NCBI GenBank assembly: GCA_900545225.1
Contig: UQXZ01000002.1
Location: 113,597 to 177,596, forward strand
Length of the DNA stretch: 64,000 nt
Direction of reading: 5' to 3'
DNA from: an uncultured Eubacteriales bacterium
Lineage (GTDB): Bacteria > Bacillota > Clostridia > Lachnospirales > Lachnospiraceae
Shown here: piece by piece, positions 1 through 11,004 of the stretch
Layout: every line of letters begins with the position of its first letter
Numbering within the stretch: the stretch's first letter is position 1
Notes under the pieces: generated by a model
The model's database searches: none
Seen by the model: the letters and a program-made list of their open reading frames with translations, nothing else
What the model was told of the DNA's origin: nothing
Made by a program: the position numbers and the translations under genes

Positions 1-552
<552 letters not shown>

Positions 553-572
553 TTTAAGGAGGAAGCGTATTA

Positions 573-3500
573 ATGGAAGAAAGTATTAAGGCAAATAATA
601 CTAATAACGATGTCAAAATGAATAAAGGCATCAAATTTGACAAAATTCAGATAAAGATTGCTTCTCCTGAAGACATTCGCAATTGGTCATATGGCGAAGT
701 AACTAAGCCTGAAACAATCAATTACCGTACATTAAAGCCTGAAAAAGACGGTTTATTCTGTGAAAAGATTTTCGGACCTACAAAGGACTGGGAATGTCAC
801 TGTGGTAAGTACAAGAAAATCAAGGACAGAGGTATTATCTGTGATAAATGTGGTGTTGAAGTAACAAAAGCAAGTGTTCGTCGTGACAGAATGGGTCATA
901 TTCATTTAGCGGCACCTGTATCACACATTTGGTATTTCAAGGGTATTCCAAGTAGAATCGGTCTTATACTTGATATAACTCCTAAGGAATTAGAGAGAGT
1001 ATTATATTTCGCAGCATATATCGTACTTGATAATGGTGGAAATGAAGAAATCAAGGTTAAGAGCGTATTAAAGGAATCTGAATACAGCAGATATTATGAG
1101 CAGTATGGCAACACATTCAGAGTAGGAATGGGGGCCGAAGCTATTCTTGAGCTTTTACAGAATGTAGATCTTGAAGAAGAAGTTAAGCTTGCTAAGCAGA
1201 AGCTTGAAGAGCAGAAGTCAGAGAAATCTCAGGATACTCCTAAGCTTATTAAGAGAATTGAGGCTATGGAAGCTTTCATCAGCTCTGCAACAAAGCCTGA
1301 ATGGATGATCCTTACAGAAATTCCTGTTATTCCACCAGACCTCAGACCTATGGTTCAGCTTGATGGCGGTAGATTTGCTACATCTGACCTTAATGATTTA
1401 TACAGAAGAATCATTAACAGAAATAACAGATTAAAGCGTCTTATGGAGCTTCATGCACCTGAAATCATTGTTCGTAACGAAAAGAGAATGCTTCAGGAAG
1501 CTGTTGACGCATTAATCGATAACGGAAGAAGAAACGGAAAGCCTGTAACAGGTCCTGGTAACAGAGCCTTAAAGTCACTTTCTGATTTACTTAAGGGTAA
1601 GCAGGGACGATTCAGACAGAACCTTCTTGGTAAGCGAGTTGACTATTCAGGGCGTTCAGTTATCGTAGTTGGTCCTGAACTTAAGATTTTCCAGTGTGGT
1701 CTTCCTAAGGAAATGGCTGTTGAGTTATTCAAGCCTTTCGTTATGCGTGAGTTAGTTAGAAGAGGAGTCTCTGATAACGTAAAGCAGGCAAAGAAGAGTG
1801 TTGAAAGATTAGAGAACGAAATCTGGGACGTACTTGATGACGTTATCAAAGAGCATCCTGTAATGCTTAACCGTGCTCCAACACTTCACAGACTTGGTAT
1901 TCAGGCATTTGAGCCTATCCTTGTAGAAGGTAAGGCTATTAAGCTTCACCCACTCGTATGTACAGCGTTCAACGCCGACTTCGACGGTGACCAGATGGCT
2001 GTTCACCTTCCTCTTTCAGTAGAGGCTCAGGCTGAGTGTAGATTTATGCTTCTTTCACCTAACAACCTTCTTAAGCCATCTGATGGTGGTCCTGTTGCAG
2101 TTCCATCCCAGGATATGGTTCTTGGTATTTACTACTTAACACAGGAAAGACCTGGTGCTAAGGGTGAAGGTAAGTTCTTTAAGGATCTTAACGAAGCTAT
2201 TCTTGCATATGAAAATGGAGTAATAACTCTTCATTCAAAGATCAGAGTTCGTACATCTGTTACAAATGAAGATGGCACAGTTGAGTACGGTCATATCGAT
2301 TCAACTCTTGGCAGATGCTTATTTAACGAAATCATTCCTCAAGATCTTGGATACGTTAACAGAGATGTTGACAAGTTCGGTCTTGAAATTGACTTCCATG
2401 TAGGTAAGAAGCAGCTTAAGGGAATACTTCAGAAAGTTATTAACGTTCACGGAACAGTTATGACAGCTGAGGTTCTTGATGACATCAAGGCTATCGGTTA
2501 CAAGTATTCAACAAAGGCAGCCATGACAGTTTCTGTTTCTGAGATGACTGTACCTCCTATTAAGGCAGAGCTTATTGCAAATGCTGAAAAGAGAGTTGAG
2601 CAGGTTACAAGAAACTACCAGAGACTCCTTACTACAGATGAAGAAAGACATAGAGACGTTGTAAGAATCTGGGAGCAGACTGATAACGAGTTAACAAGAG
2701 CCCTTCTTACAGGTCTCGGTAAGTATAACAACATCTTCATGATGGCCGACTCAGGTGCCCGTGGTTCTGATAAGCAGATTAAGCAGCTTGCAGGTATGCG
2801 TGGTCTTATGGCGGATACATCAGGTAATACAATTGAACTTCCTATCAAGTCTAACTTCCGTGAGGGTCTTGACGTTCTTGAATACTTCATTTCAGCTCAT
2901 GGTGCCCGTAAGGGTCTTTCTGATACAGCTCTTAGAACAGCCGATTCAGGTTACCTTACAAGACGACTTGTTGACGTTGCTCAGGAACTTATCATCAGAG
3001 AAGATGACTGTTGTGCTAACAGTGCTGAAATCAAGGGTATGTATGTTTCTAAGTTTAACAACGATAAGGCAACTGAAGATTCACAGAGAGAGGTTGTTCT
3101 TGAGCCACTCGAAGAAAGAATCACAGGAAGATTCCTTGCTGAAGACGTTGTTGATCCTGAAACAGGCGAAGTTATCCTTGAGGCTAACAAGCTTGTATCT
3201 CCTGGCATGGCTAAGAAGATCTGCGATAAGGGATTTGAACAGATTAAGATCAGAACAATCCTTACATGTAGATCTCATACAGGTGTATGTGCTAAATGTT
3301 ACGGTGCTAACCTTGCTACAGGTAAGGGAGTTCAGGTTGGTGAAGCAGTTGGAATCATCGCTGCTCAGTCAATCGGTGAGCCTGGTACACAGCTTACTAT
3401 GAGAACTTTCCATACTGGTGGTGTTGCCGGAGACAGTATCACACAGGGTCTTCCTAGAGTAGAAGAACTTTTCGAGTCAAGAAAGCCTAAGAAGCTAGCT

Positions 3501-4199
3501 ATGATTGCTGAGAACTCAGGTACAATCGAGATTAAGGAAAGTGAAAAGAAGAAGGAAATCGTTGTTGTTGACGGTGCAGGTAACGAATTAGAGCGTCATG
3601 CACTTTCAAGAGACAGTGAATTAAAGGTTAGTGAAGGTAAGGTAGTTACAAAGGGTGACGAACTTACTATCGGATCTAAGGATCCACATGACATCGTTCG
3701 CGTTCTTGGTAAGGAAGCCGTTCAGGACTACATGCTTCGTGAAGTTCAGAAGGTTTATAGAAGTCAGGACGTTGAAATCAATGATAAGCATATCGAGCTT
3801 ATTGTTAGACAGATGCTCAGAAAAACAGAAATTGCCGATCCGGGTGATTCAGGTTTCTTAAAGGGTATTCAGGTTGATACAATCGAGTACGAAGAAACAA
3901 ATGAAAGACTTAGAGAAGAAGGCAAGCAGGAAGCTAAGGGACAGCCAATCATCCTTGGTATCACAAAGGCTTCTCTTGCAACTAACTCATTCTTATCAGC
4001 AGCATCATTCCAGGAAACTACAAAGGTTCTTACAGATGCAGCTATCCATGGTAAGATTGATCACCTTATCGGTCTTAAGGAAAATGTTATCATCGGTAAG
4101 CTTATACCAGCCGGTACAGGTTTAAAGAGATATCAGGACATTAAAATCGATACAGGATACAATCCGGAAGCATCTGAAGACGTGACAGCGGCAGAATAA
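573..4199 (+). CDS. rpoC: RNA polymerase beta' subunit
   Basis: Beta' subunit of DNA-directed RNA polymerase, 1208 residues, the normal length for a firmicute. The N-terminal zinc-binding motif is visible (Cys75, Cys77, Cys90, Cys93), and the catalytic magnesium loop NADFDGD lies at about residues 467-473. The bridge-helix/trigger-loop region follows ([17 protein letters not shown] and later [19 protein letters not shown]). The start is set by AAGGAGG nine to ten bases upstream of ATG 573. The first 16 residues are an Asn-rich extension before the conserved core. It sits directly behind rpoB and is closed by a strong terminator. Nothing unusual is seen in the catalytic residues. Confidence 0.98.
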   Translation: MEESIKANNTNNDVKMNKGIKFDKIQIKIASPEDIRNWSYGEVTKPETINYRTLKPEKDGLFCEKIFGPTKDWECHCGKYKKIKDRGIICDKCGVEVTKASVRRDRMGHIHLAAPVSHIWYFKGIPSRIGLILDITPKELERVLYFAAYIVLDNGGNEEIKVKSVLKESEYSRYYEQYGNTFRVGMGAEAILELLQNVDLEEEVKLAKQKLEEQKSEKSQDTPKLIKRIEAMEAFISSATKPEWMILTEIPVIPPDLRPMVQLDGGRFATSDLNDLYRRIINRNNRLKRLMELHAPEIIVRNEKRMLQEAVDALIDNGRRNGKPVTGPGNRALKSLSDLLKGKQGRFRQNLLGKRVDYSGRSVIVVGPELKIFQCGLPKEMAVELFKPFVMRELVRRGVSDNVKQAKKSVERLENEIWDVLDDVIKEHPVMLNRAPTLHRLGIQAFEPILVEGKAIKLHPLVCTAFNADFDGDQMAVHLPLSVEAQAECRFMLLSPNNLLKPSDGGPVAVPSQDMVLGIYYLTQERPGAKGEGKFFKDLNEAILAYENGVITLHSKIRVRTSVTNEDGTVEYGHIDSTLGRCLFNEIIPQDLGYVNRDVDKFGLEIDFHVGKKQLKGILQKVINVHGTVMTAEVLDDIKAIGYKYSTKAAMTVSVSEMTVPPIKAELIANAEKRVEQVTRNYQRLLTTDEERHRDVVRIWEQTDNELTRALLTGLGKYNNIFMMADSGARGSDKQIKQLAGMRGLMADTSGNTIELPIKSNFREGLDVLEYFISAHGARKGLSDTALRTADSGYLTRRLVDVAQELIIREDDCCANSAEIKGMYVSKFNNDKATEDSQREVVLEPLEERITGRFLAEDVVDPETGEVILEANKLVSPGMAKKICDKGFEQIKIRTILTCRSHTGVCAKCYGANLATGKGVQVGEAVGIIAAQSIGEPGTQLTMRTFHTGGVAGDSITQGLPRVEELFESRKPKKLAMIAENSGTIEIKESEKKKEIVVVDGAGNELERHALSRDSELKVSEGKVVTKGDELTIGSKDPHDIVRVLGKEAVQDYMLREVQKVYRSQDVEINDKHIELIVRQMLRKTEIADPGDSGFLKGIQVDTIEYEETNERLREEGKQEAKGQPIILGITKASLATNSFLSAASFQETTKVLTDAAIHGKIDHLIGLKENVIIGKLIPAGTGLKRYQDIKIDTGYNPEASEDVTAAE

Positions 4200-4205
4200 T
4201 ATATA

Positions 4206-4260
4206 AAGGCTGTAAAGATATAGGGCTTGTGCTTTATAATCTTTACAGCCTTATTTTTTA
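4206..4260 (+). terminator. Rho-independent terminator of rpoBC
   Basis: A 14-base arm AAGGCTGTAAAGAT (4206-4219) pairs with ATCTTTACAGCCTT (4239-4252) and is followed by ATTTTTTA. It closes the rpoBC transcript seven bases after the rpoC stop. Confidence 0.93.
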
Positions 4261-4394
4261 CATATTACTTATTGATAATTTAATTCTTGAACTTATATAG
4301 TAACAGTCACATTTACTGTGAATAATTCAGAAAATATATCACGCCGTCGGTTATAACTTACTTAATAAAATTATTATTAAGATCTGAAATGGAC

Positions 4395-4423
4395 TTGACA
4401 TAGAATTTATTTATATCTATACT
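4395..4423 (+). promoter_or_regulatory. Sigma-A type promoter of the str operon
   Basis: TTGACA (4395-4400), 17 bases, then TATACT (4418-4423): a nearly consensus vegetative promoter. It lies upstream of rpsL and downstream of the rpoC terminator, so the str operon has its own start. Transcription would begin near 4430. Confidence 0.85.
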
Positions 4424-4431
4424 TGGAAAGT

Positions 4432-4457
4432 ACGCCTAGATAGTAGGCGTTCTTTTT
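4432..4457 (+). terminator. Promoter-proximal hairpin with T-run in the rpsL leader
   Basis: ACGCCTA (4432-4438) and TAGGCGT (4444-4450) form a perfect 7-bp stem with a 5-base loop, followed by TCTTTTT. This is a small intrinsic-terminator shape almost at the predicted transcription start and before rpsL. It could be an attenuator or a 5'-end stabilising hairpin; the sequence alone cannot tell which. Confidence 0.6.
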
Positions 4458-4503
4458 ATGTAATTGAGCAACCGATAATCAAAATAATCCGGGAGGTGAA
4501 GTA

Positions 4504-4923
4504 ATGCCAACGTTTAACCAGTTAGTTAAGCAGGGAAGAAAGTCACAAGCTAAGAAGTCTAACTCACCAGCACTTCAGAGAGGCTTTAACTCTCTTCACA
4601 AGCAAGTAACAAATGTACCTTCTCCACAGAAGAGAGGAGTTTGTACAGCAGTTAAGACAGCAACACCTAAGAAGCCTAACTCAGCTTTAAGAAAGATTGC
4701 CAGAGTTCGTCTTTCAAACGGTGTTGAAGTAACATCATATATTCCAGGTGAAGGCCACAATCTTCAGGAGCACTCTGTAGTTCTTATCAGAGGCGGAAGA
4801 GTAAAGGACCTTCCAGGTACACGTTACCATATCATTAGAGGTACTCTTGATACAGCAGGTGTTGCTGATAGAAAGCAGGCACGTTCTAAGTATGGTGCTA
4901 AGAAGCCAAAGGCTGCTAAGTAA
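4504..4923 (+). CDS. rpsL: 30S ribosomal protein S12
   Basis: Ribosomal protein S12 of the small-subunit decoding centre, 139 residues. PQKRGVC and [11 protein letters not shown] are the hallmark motifs; the lysines where streptomycin-resistance changes usually fall are unchanged. An N-terminal insertion of about 14 residues compared with the enterobacterial protein (around residues 20-40) is the long form common in Firmicutes and Actinobacteria. GGGAGGTG upstream sets the ATG at 4504. It is the first gene of the str operon (rpsL-rpsG-fusA-tuf) and is preceded by a consensus promoter and a short leader hairpin. Confidence 0.97.
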   Translation: MPTFNQLVKQGRKSQAKKSNSPALQRGFNSLHKQVTNVPSPQKRGVCTAVKTATPKKPNSALRKIARVRLSNGVEVTSYIPGEGHNLQEHSVVLIRGGRVKDLPGTRYHIIRGTLDTAGVADRKQARSKYGAKKPKAAK

Positions 4924-5092
4924 TTTAAAAGCAGTTGTGAGTGATATTCACTCGAATATAAAGTAGTATTTCAGAATATTTAATATTGAGTGCCGGATAG
5001 AGATTTATGGTTGCAAATCTATATACTGAGCACAACACATAGTAATATTTGTGAGTACCTATGAATTAATTATTATTAAGGAGGGAAGTTAC

Positions 5093-5563
5093 GTGCCACG
5101 TAAAGGACATTCATCTAAAAGAGATGTATTAGCTGATCCAGTATACAATAATAAGACAGTAACAAAGCTTATTAACAACATCATGCTCGATGGTAAGAAG
5201 GGTACAGCTCAGAAAATCGTATACAGAGCATTTGACAAGATTGCTGCTAAGTCAGAAAGACCAGCAATGGATGTATTTGAAGAGGCTATGAATAATCTTA
5301 TGCCTGTTCTTGAAGTAAAAGCAAGAAGAGTAGGTGGAGCTACATATCAGGTTCCAATCGAGGTTAGACCTGACAGACGTCAGGCACTTGCTTTAAGATG
5401 GCTTACAAAGTTCTCTCGTAAAAGAGGCGAGAAGACAATGGAAGATCGTCTTGCAGGCGAAATCCTTGACGCTGCGAATAACTCAGGTGCGGCTGTAAAG
5501 AGAAAAGAAGAGATGCACAACATGGCAGAAGCCAACAAAGCATTTGCTCACTACAGATTCTAA
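5093..5563 (+). CDS. rpsG: 30S ribosomal protein S7
   Basis: Ribosomal protein S7, 156 residues, which nucleates assembly of the 16S 3' domain and sits at the E site. The true start is GTG at 5093 ([12 protein letters not shown]), eight bases after a perfect AAGGAGG (5078-5084). An in-frame ATG at 5051 has no ribosome site and would add 14 unrelated residues. The motif ALRWL...RKRGEKTM is typical of S7. The 169-base rpsL-rpsG gap is longer than usual for a str operon and holds small hairpins (for example AGATTT...AAATCT near 5003-5022) that could carry translational control; no known leader was recognised. Confidence 0.97.
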   Translation: MPRKGHSSKRDVLADPVYNNKTVTKLINNIMLDGKKGTAQKIVYRAFDKIAAKSERPAMDVFEEAMNNLMPVLEVKARRVGGATYQVPIEVRPDRRQALALRWLTKFSRKRGEKTMEDRLAGEILDAANNSGAAVKRKEEMHNMAEANKAFAHYRF

Positions 5564-5596
5564 TTTATTCGCATTTATTAAAGGGAGGAAAAACCG

Positions 5597-7711
5597 ATGG
5601 GAAGAGAGTATCCATTGGAGCGCACTAGAAATATCGGTATCATGGCGCATATCGACGCTGGTAAGACAACTCTTACAGAGCGTATTCTTTACTACACAGG
5701 TGTTAACCACAAAGTAGGTGATACACATGATGGTACTGCAACAATGGACTGGATGGTTCAGGAGCAGGAAAGAGGTATCACAATTACTTCTGCTGCTACA
5801 ACATGCCACTGGACATTGCAGAAAGAAACAAAGCCATTACCAAAGGGTCCTGACTGCCGTATCAATATCATTGATACACCTGGACACGTAGACTTCACTG
5901 TTGAGGTTGAGCGTTCACTTAGAGTTCTTGACGGAGCTGTAGGTGTATTCTCATCTTCAGGTGGTGTACAGCCACAGTCTGAAAACGTTTGGAGACAGGC
6001 TGATAAGTATAACGTTCCACGTATGGCTTTCATCAACAAGATGGACGTTGTTGGAGCAGACTTCTATGGCTGTGTACAGCAGATTATCGATAAGTTAGGT
6101 AAGAACCCTATCTGCTTACAGATTCCAATCGGTAAGGAAGATGAATTCCAGGGAATTATCGACCTTTTCGAAATGAAGGCTTACATCTACAATGATGATC
6201 AGGGGGATGACATCACAGTTTGTGAAGTACCTGATTTCATCAAGGATGAGGCTGAAACTCATCGTGTAGAGCTCGTTGAGAAGGTTTGCGAACTTGATGA
6301 CGACCTCATGATGCAGTATCTTGAAGGCGAAGAGCCTTCAGTAGAAGATATGAAGAAAGCTCTTAGAGCAGCTACAATTGCAGGTACAGCAATTCCTGTA
6401 TGTTGTGGTAGTGCATATAAGAACAAGGGTATCCAGAAGCTTCTTGATGCTGTTGTTGAATATATGCCAGCTCCTATCGATATCCCAGATATCTGTGGTG
6501 TTGACTTAGAAGGTAATGAAATTACAAGAAAGTCATCAGATTCAGAACCTTTCTCAGCTCTTGCATTCAAGATCATGACAGACCCATTCGTAGGAAAGCT
6601 TGGTTTCTTCAGAGTATACTCAGGTATCCTCAATACAGGTTCTTATGTTCTTAATGCTACAAACGGCAAGAAGGAAAGAGTTGGACGTATCTTACAGATG
6701 CACGCTAACCAGAGAAAGGAACTTGAGGCAGTTTACTCAGGTGATATCGCTGCTGCAGTAGGTCTTAAGAACACAGTCACAGGTGATACACTTTGTGATG
6801 AATCTGCACCAGTTATCCTTGAATCAATGGAATTCCCAGATCCAGTTATCGAGCTCGCTATCGAGCCTAAGACAAAGAACGATCAGGGTAAGATGGGCGA
6901 GGCTCTTGCTAAGCTTGCTGAAGAAGATCCTACATTCAAGGCTAGAACAAATAATGAAACAGGTCAGACAATTATCGCCGGAATGGGTGAGCTTCACCTT
7001 CAGGTTATCGTTGACAGACTTCTTAGAGAGTTCAAGGTAGAAGCTAACGTTGGTGCACCTCAGGTTTCATACAAGGAGTGCTTTACAAAGGCTGTTGAAC
7101 AGGATAGTAAGTATGTAAAGCAGTCTGGTGGTCGTGGTCAGTATGGTCACTGTAAGGTTAGATTTGAGCCTACAGATCCTAATGCTGAAGAAACATTTGT
7201 ATTCGAATCACAGATCGTTGGTGGTGCTATTCCTAAGGAATACATCCCAGCTGTAGGTGAAGGTATCGAAGAAGCTTCTCATAGCGGTATTCTTGCTGGT
7301 TACCCAGTACTCGGTATCAAGGCTACTGTATTTGATGGTTCATACCATGATGTTGACTCATCTGAAATGGCATTCCACATCGCTGGTTCTATGGCATTCA
7401 AGAATGCTATGGAGAAGGCTGATCCTGCTATCTTAGAGCCTATCATGAAGGTTGAAGTTACAATGCCTGAGGAATACATGGGTGATGTAATTGGTGATAT
7501 CAACGGCCGTCGTGGACGTATCGAAGGTATGGAAGACATCGGTGGTGGTAAGCTTGTAAAGGCATTCGTTCCACTTTCAGAGATGTTCGGATATGCTACA
7601 GATCTTCGTTCAAGAACACAGGGTCGTGGTAACTACTCAATGTTCTTTGATAGTTATGAGAAGGCACCTAAGAACGTACAGGAAAAGATTATCAGCAGCA
7701 AGGCTGAGTAA
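5597..7711 (+). CDS. fusA: Translation elongation factor G
   Basis: EF-G, the GTPase that drives ribosomal translocation, 704 residues. The G1 loop AHIDAGKTT is at residues 17-25, the switch II motif DTPGHVDF and NKMD follow, and domains II to V continue to the C-terminus ([12 protein letters not shown] in domain V). Start ATG 5597 follows GGGAGGAAAAACCG. It is the third gene of the str operon, 33 bases after rpsG. No internal duplication or truncation is seen, so this is the housekeeping copy rather than a TetM-like paralogue. Confidence 0.98.
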   Translation: MGREYPLERTRNIGIMAHIDAGKTTLTERILYYTGVNHKVGDTHDGTATMDWMVQEQERGITITSAATTCHWTLQKETKPLPKGPDCRINIIDTPGHVDFTVEVERSLRVLDGAVGVFSSSGGVQPQSENVWRQADKYNVPRMAFINKMDVVGADFYGCVQQIIDKLGKNPICLQIPIGKEDEFQGIIDLFEMKAYIYNDDQGDDITVCEVPDFIKDEAETHRVELVEKVCELDDDLMMQYLEGEEPSVEDMKKALRAATIAGTAIPVCCGSAYKNKGIQKLLDAVVEYMPAPIDIPDICGVDLEGNEITRKSSDSEPFSALAFKIMTDPFVGKLGFFRVYSGILNTGSYVLNATNGKKERVGRILQMHANQRKELEAVYSGDIAAAVGLKNTVTGDTLCDESAPVILESMEFPDPVIELAIEPKTKNDQGKMGEALAKLAEEDPTFKARTNNETGQTIIAGMGELHLQVIVDRLLREFKVEANVGAPQVSYKECFTKAVEQDSKYVKQSGGRGQYGHCKVRFEPTDPNAEETFVFESQIVGGAIPKEYIPAVGEGIEEASHSGILAGYPVLGIKATVFDGSYHDVDSSEMAFHIAGSMAFKNAMEKADPAILEPIMKVEVTMPEEYMGDVIGDINGRRGRIEGMEDIGGGKLVKAFVPLSEMFGYATDLRSRTQGRGNYSMFFDSYEKAPKNVQEKIISSKAE

Positions 7712-7735
7712 TCTTGGTATATCTGTATATAAAGG

Positions 7736-7764
7736 TTGAATTATTTTTCAAAATAAAATATAAT
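7736..7764 (+). promoter_or_regulatory. Candidate tuf promoter
   Basis: TTGAAT (7736-7741), 17 bases, TATAAT (7759-7764) in the fusA-tuf gap. A separate promoter for tuf within the str operon is common in bacteria, so this is plausible, but it is based only on sequence match. Confidence 0.6.
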
Positions 7765-7817
7765 ACATAAAGTTGTATTATAACTATATATAGTTATTTT
7801 TAAGGAGGATTTTAAAC

Positions 7818-9011
7818 ATGGCTAAGGCTAAATTTGAGCGTAGTAAACCACATGTTAATATTGGTACAATCGGTCACGTAGACCACGGTAAGACAACAAC
7901 AACAGCTGCTATTTCTAAGGTTCTTAATGCAAGACTTGGAACTGGTGAGACTGTAGATTTCGATAACATCGATAAGGCTCCAGAAGAAAGAGAAAGAGGA
8001 ATCACAATTTCTTCATCACATATCGAGTACGAAACAGAGAAGAGACATTACGCACACGTTGACTGTCCAGGACATGCTGACTACGTTAAGAACATGATCA
8101 CTGGTGCTGCACAGATGGATGCTGCTATCCTCGTTGTTGCTGCTACAGACGGTGTTATGGCTCAGACAAGAGAGCACATCCTTCTTGCTCGTCAGGTAGG
8201 TGTTCCATACGTTGTTGTATACATGAACAAGTGTGACATGGTTGACGACGAAGAACTTCTTGACCTTGTAGAAATGGAAGTTAGAGAGCTTCTTAACGAG
8301 TATGATTTCCCAGGCGATGACACTCCAGTTATCCGTGGTTCATCACTCAAGGCTCTTGAAGATCCAATGGGCGAATGGGGCGACAAGATCATGGAACTTA
8401 TGCATACAATCGATGAGTATGTTCCAGATCCAGAGCGTGAGACAGAGAAGCCATTCCTTATGCCTGTAGAGGACGTATTCACAATCACAGGTCGTGGTAC
8501 AGTTGCTACTGGTAGAGTAGAGCGTGGTACTCTTCACGTTAACGACGAAGTTGAAATCGTTGGTATTACTGACGAAGTTCGTAAGGTTGTTGTTACAGGT
8601 ATCGAAATGTTCAGAAAGCTTCTTGATGAGGCTCTTCCAGGCGATAACATCGGTGCTCTTCTTCGTGGTGTTCAGAGAGATGACATCGAAAGAGGTCAGG
8701 TTCTTTGTAAGCCAGGTAGCGTAACACCTCATAACAAGTTCACAGCTCAGGTTTACGTACTTACAAAAGAAGAAGGTGGACGTCATACACCATTCTTCAA
8801 CAACTACCGTCCACAGTTCTACTTCAGAACAACAGACGTTACAGGTGTTTGTGAGCTTCCAGCTGGTACAGAAATGTGCATGCCTGGTGATAACGTAGAA
8901 ATGACAGTAGAGCTTATCCACAAGGTAGCTATGGAGCCAGGTCTTCGTTTCGCTATCCGTGAGGGTGGTCATACAGTTGGTTCAGGTGCTGTTGCTACAA
9001 TCATCGAGTAA
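7818..9011 (+). CDS. tuf: Translation elongation factor Tu
   Basis: EF-Tu, the GTPase that delivers aminoacyl-tRNA to the ribosome, 397 residues. The P-loop GHVDHGKT is at residues 19-26, followed by the effector region ([10 protein letters not shown]), DCPGHADY and NKCD, then the two beta-barrel domains. TAAGGAGGATTTTAAAC sets the ATG start. It closes the str operon and has its own candidate promoter and a strong terminator. Codon use is strongly biased, as expected for a very highly expressed gene. Confidence 0.98.
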   Translation: MAKAKFERSKPHVNIGTIGHVDHGKTTTTAAISKVLNARLGTGETVDFDNIDKAPEERERGITISSSHIEYETEKRHYAHVDCPGHADYVKNMITGAAQMDAAILVVAATDGVMAQTREHILLARQVGVPYVVVYMNKCDMVDDEELLDLVEMEVRELLNEYDFPGDDTPVIRGSSLKALEDPMGEWGDKIMELMHTIDEYVPDPERETEKPFLMPVEDVFTITGRGTVATGRVERGTLHVNDEVEIVGITDEVRKVVVTGIEMFRKLLDEALPGDNIGALLRGVQRDDIERGQVLCKPGSVTPHNKFTAQVYVLTKEEGGRHTPFFNNYRPQFYFRTTDVTGVCELPAGTEMCMPGDNVEMTVELIHKVAMEPGLRFAIREGGHTVGSGAVATIIE

Positions 9012-9056
9012 TTTATAACATATAATATTTTAAATATATATTTTAATTACATATAG

Positions 9057-9099
9057 AAAAGGCGCTGCTTTTGTAGAAATACAAGGCAGTGCCTTTTTT
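9057..9099 (+). terminator. Terminator of tuf / str operon
   Basis: A long stem AAAAGGCGCTGCTTTTGTA (9057-9075) with GAAA loop pairs with TACAAGGCAGTGCCTTTTTT (9080-9099), ending in a T-run. Confidence 0.93.
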
Positions 9100-9401
9100 G
9101 TTGTTTAAAGTACATATGAAAAAGCAGATATAAAAATAAATAGGTGTGTTGATGAATAACAACGGAAGGAAACATTGATACGATGATTCTTTTTCTCTGT
9201 GCATCAATGAATCTGGTGAATTATTGTGATGACATATAAGCTGCTATCGTAATAAAAGTAAGGATGAATTTAGATTGATATGGTTTGTTTAGCAATTGAA
9301 TTAAATGTGCATCAAACTTCAATATGCCAGTAAAATTAAATTGCTATCATTCTTCAATAAATTAATCATCAAAAACCAATCAGATTAAATATAAACTCAA
9401 C
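9100..9401. other. Gene-free AT-rich spacer between convergent operons
   Basis: Three hundred bases between the tuf terminator and the thiE terminator. Both operons run into it. No open frame with a ribosome site, no RNA motif and no clear repeat was found. Confidence 0.6.
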
Positions 9402-9438
9402 AAAAAAACCGGCCAGATTAATCTATAATCCGACCGGT
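9402..9438 (-). terminator. Terminator of the thiamine operon
   Basis: Read on the minus strand, ACCGGTCGGATTA...TAATCTGGCCGGT is followed by seven T. It lies about 20 bases after the thiE stop. Confidence 0.9.
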
Positions 9439-9458
9439 ATTTTAATTTATATAATCAA

Positions 9459-10112
9459 TTATTCTTTTGATTCGTCGTAAACTCTCTTCAAGTCTCTTAC
9501 AACCTTCTTGATGTCAGACTGACCTACAATACCAGTTACGAGGCATGCAAGATTGCATCCTGACTCAAATACATCATCGATGTTATTTTCCTTAATTCCG
9601 CCGATTGCAACAAATGGAATCGTTACATTTGCAGCTACATAATCGAGATAATCAAGGCCTACAGGAGCACAAACATCTTCTTTGGTCTGTGTTGCATAGA
9701 TAGGGCCTACACCGATGTAGTCTGCTCCACTTTCAACAGCCCTCTGAGCATGCTCAGGCTTATGAGTAGATACGCCTACGATAAAGTCCTTAGGAGCAAT
9801 TGCTTTGATTGCTTCTACAGGAATGTCTTCCTGACCTACGTGTACGCCATCAGCGCCTACAGCAAGGGCGAGACCTACGAAGTCGTCAACAATAAGCATT
9901 GCTCCGGCTTCCTTAGTCATCTGACGGATTATTACAAGCTGGTCATACATATATTTAAATTTCTTTTTCTTTTCTCTGTACTGTATAACCTTAATGCCTG
10001 CATCAATCATATCCTTAACATCTTTAATATTGTCATTGCTGTAAGATAAATCTTCAGCAGTCATTCCGTATATAGGAAAGCTATAAAATAATTCTTTCTG
10101 TTTATTGTTCAT
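9459..10112 (-). CDS. thiE: Thiamine-phosphate synthase
   Basis: ThiE joins hydroxymethylpyrimidine pyrophosphate and thiazole phosphate to give thiamine phosphate. At 217 residues it has the usual TIM-barrel length. Visible family signatures are IQYREK near the N-terminus, DDFVGLALAVGADGVHVGQED and GVSTH, then GADYIGVGPIYATQTK and VAIGGI. The ATG follows AAGGAAAA on the minus strand. It is the last gene of the thi operon, separated from thiF by about 320 bases that hold degenerate repeats and a large palindrome, so it may be less tightly coupled than the others. Confidence 0.95.
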   Translation of the reverse strand: MNNKQKELFYSFPIYGMTAEDLSYSNDNIKDVKDMIDAGIKVIQYREKKKKFKYMYDQLVIIRQMTKEAGAMLIVDDFVGLALAVGADGVHVGQEDIPVEAIKAIAPKDFIVGVSTHKPEHAQRAVESGADYIGVGPIYATQTKEDVCAPVGLDYLDYVAANVTIPFVAIGGIKENNIDDVFESGCNLACLVTGIVGQSDIKKVVRDLKRVYDESKE

Positions 10113-10160
10113 ATTTTTCCTTCCATGGACATAAATGTATTAAACCAATATGTCACTTAT

Positions 10161-10257
10161 AAACTGTGAAAACTTTAAATGAGTTATCATAGGCTCTGAA
10201 AACGTTATAAGCAATGAAGTTGCTCAAAGCTATGAAAACATCATAAGCAATAAGTTT
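10161..10257. repeat. Three degenerate ~25-30-base direct repeats
   Basis: Units at 10161-10185, 10192-10221 and 10228-10257 share the pattern (G)CT-TGAAAAC-TTATAAGCAAT-AAGTT. The second and third are the closest. They lie between thiF and thiE and do not code for protein. Confidence 0.5.
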
Positions 10258-10298
10258 TATATAAGCTCTTATTAAATAGATTTATAAGAGCTTATATA
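10258..10298. repeat. 15-bp inverted repeat downstream of thiF
   Basis: TATATAAGCTCTTAT (10258-10272) and ATAAGAGCTTATATA (10284-10298) are perfect inverted arms around an 11-base loop. On the thi-operon strand the hairpin starts nine bases after the thiF stop but has no T-run behind it, so it may stabilise or process mRNA rather than terminate it. Confidence 0.7.
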
Positions 10299-10306
10299 AT
10301 CCTAAA

Positions 10307-10987
10307 TCACTCATACTCCGGTACGTTACCGTCATTTAAAATAAGCTCAAGAACAAGGTCTGCCTGCTTGTTGGCAGCAACTCTTACACGTGGTGCATAT
10401 GGAGAAAACTCTGATAAGTCTGATTCACCGTCACCAACAACGAATAAGTTGTCTTTCATCTGTAAAGTAACTATATCATTTGTATTACCGACACCACATA
10501 TACCTGAAGCACTTATAACGGGCTTCCCTGTCTGTAAAGCACCTGTAACAAATATTGCTTTGCTCTGAGAGCTGTCAAATGCTTCTACAAGAATATCACA
10601 GTCTACGGCGAGTTTAAATACATCGTCCGGGTCTTCAAGTCGACCATTTAACAGTGTTAAATCCAGTTCAGGAGCAAGTCTGAGAAGATTCTGAGCAAGA
10701 GCCTCTGTCTTTAACATGCCAATCTGATCAGGATAGTAAAACTGTCTGTTAAGGTTGGAAACATCAACTGAATCACAGTCTAAAAGTGTAAGATGGGAAA
10801 AACCGCTTCGTACAAGGGATTCTGCAATATTTGAGCCTAATCCTCCGCATCCTGCGATAAAAACATTTACCTTGCTTATTTTTTTAAGCTGCTCTTTAGT
10901 AAAATATTTCTGGAGTCCGCATATTAAAGAGTTATCTTTTTCATTTGTTTCGTAGCTGTATCCAAATGCAGTTTCCTTATTTTTCAT
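10307..10987 (-). CDS. thiF: ThiS adenylyltransferase ThiF
   Basis: E1-like enzyme that adenylates the C-terminal glycine of ThiS so that sulfur can be loaded for thiazole synthesis. The nucleotide-binding motif GCGGLG is at residues 46-51, followed by LLDCDSVDVSNLNRQF, the typical E1/MoeB/ThiF signature. The start was set at ATG 10987, five bases after AAAGGAG; an in-frame start at 11023 would overlap thiH and has no ribosome site. At 226 residues it is the short ThiF type without the extra zinc-binding C-terminal domain of MoeB. A second, distinct E1-like gene (tcdA) lies at 30657. Confidence 0.92.
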   Translation of the reverse strand: MKNKETAFGYSYETNEKDNSLICGLQKYFTKEQLKKISKVNVFIAGCGGLGSNIAESLVRSGFSHLTLLDCDSVDVSNLNRQFYYPDQIGMLKTEALAQNLLRLAPELDLTLLNGRLEDPDDVFKLAVDCDILVEAFDSSQSKAIFVTGALQTGKPVISASGICGVGNTNDIVTLQMKDNLFVVGDGESDLSEFSPYAPRVRVAANKQADLVLELILNDGNVPEYE

Positions 10988-11004
10988 ATGTACTCCTTTC
11001 GGAA

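Noticed and set aside
2755..3402. 215-codon open frame on the plus strand
   Set aside because: It lies wholly in rpoC in another frame; Leu/Ser-rich, no ribosome site.
8343..8972. 209-codon open frame on the minus strand
   Set aside because: Antisense shadow of tuf caused by its strong codon bias.
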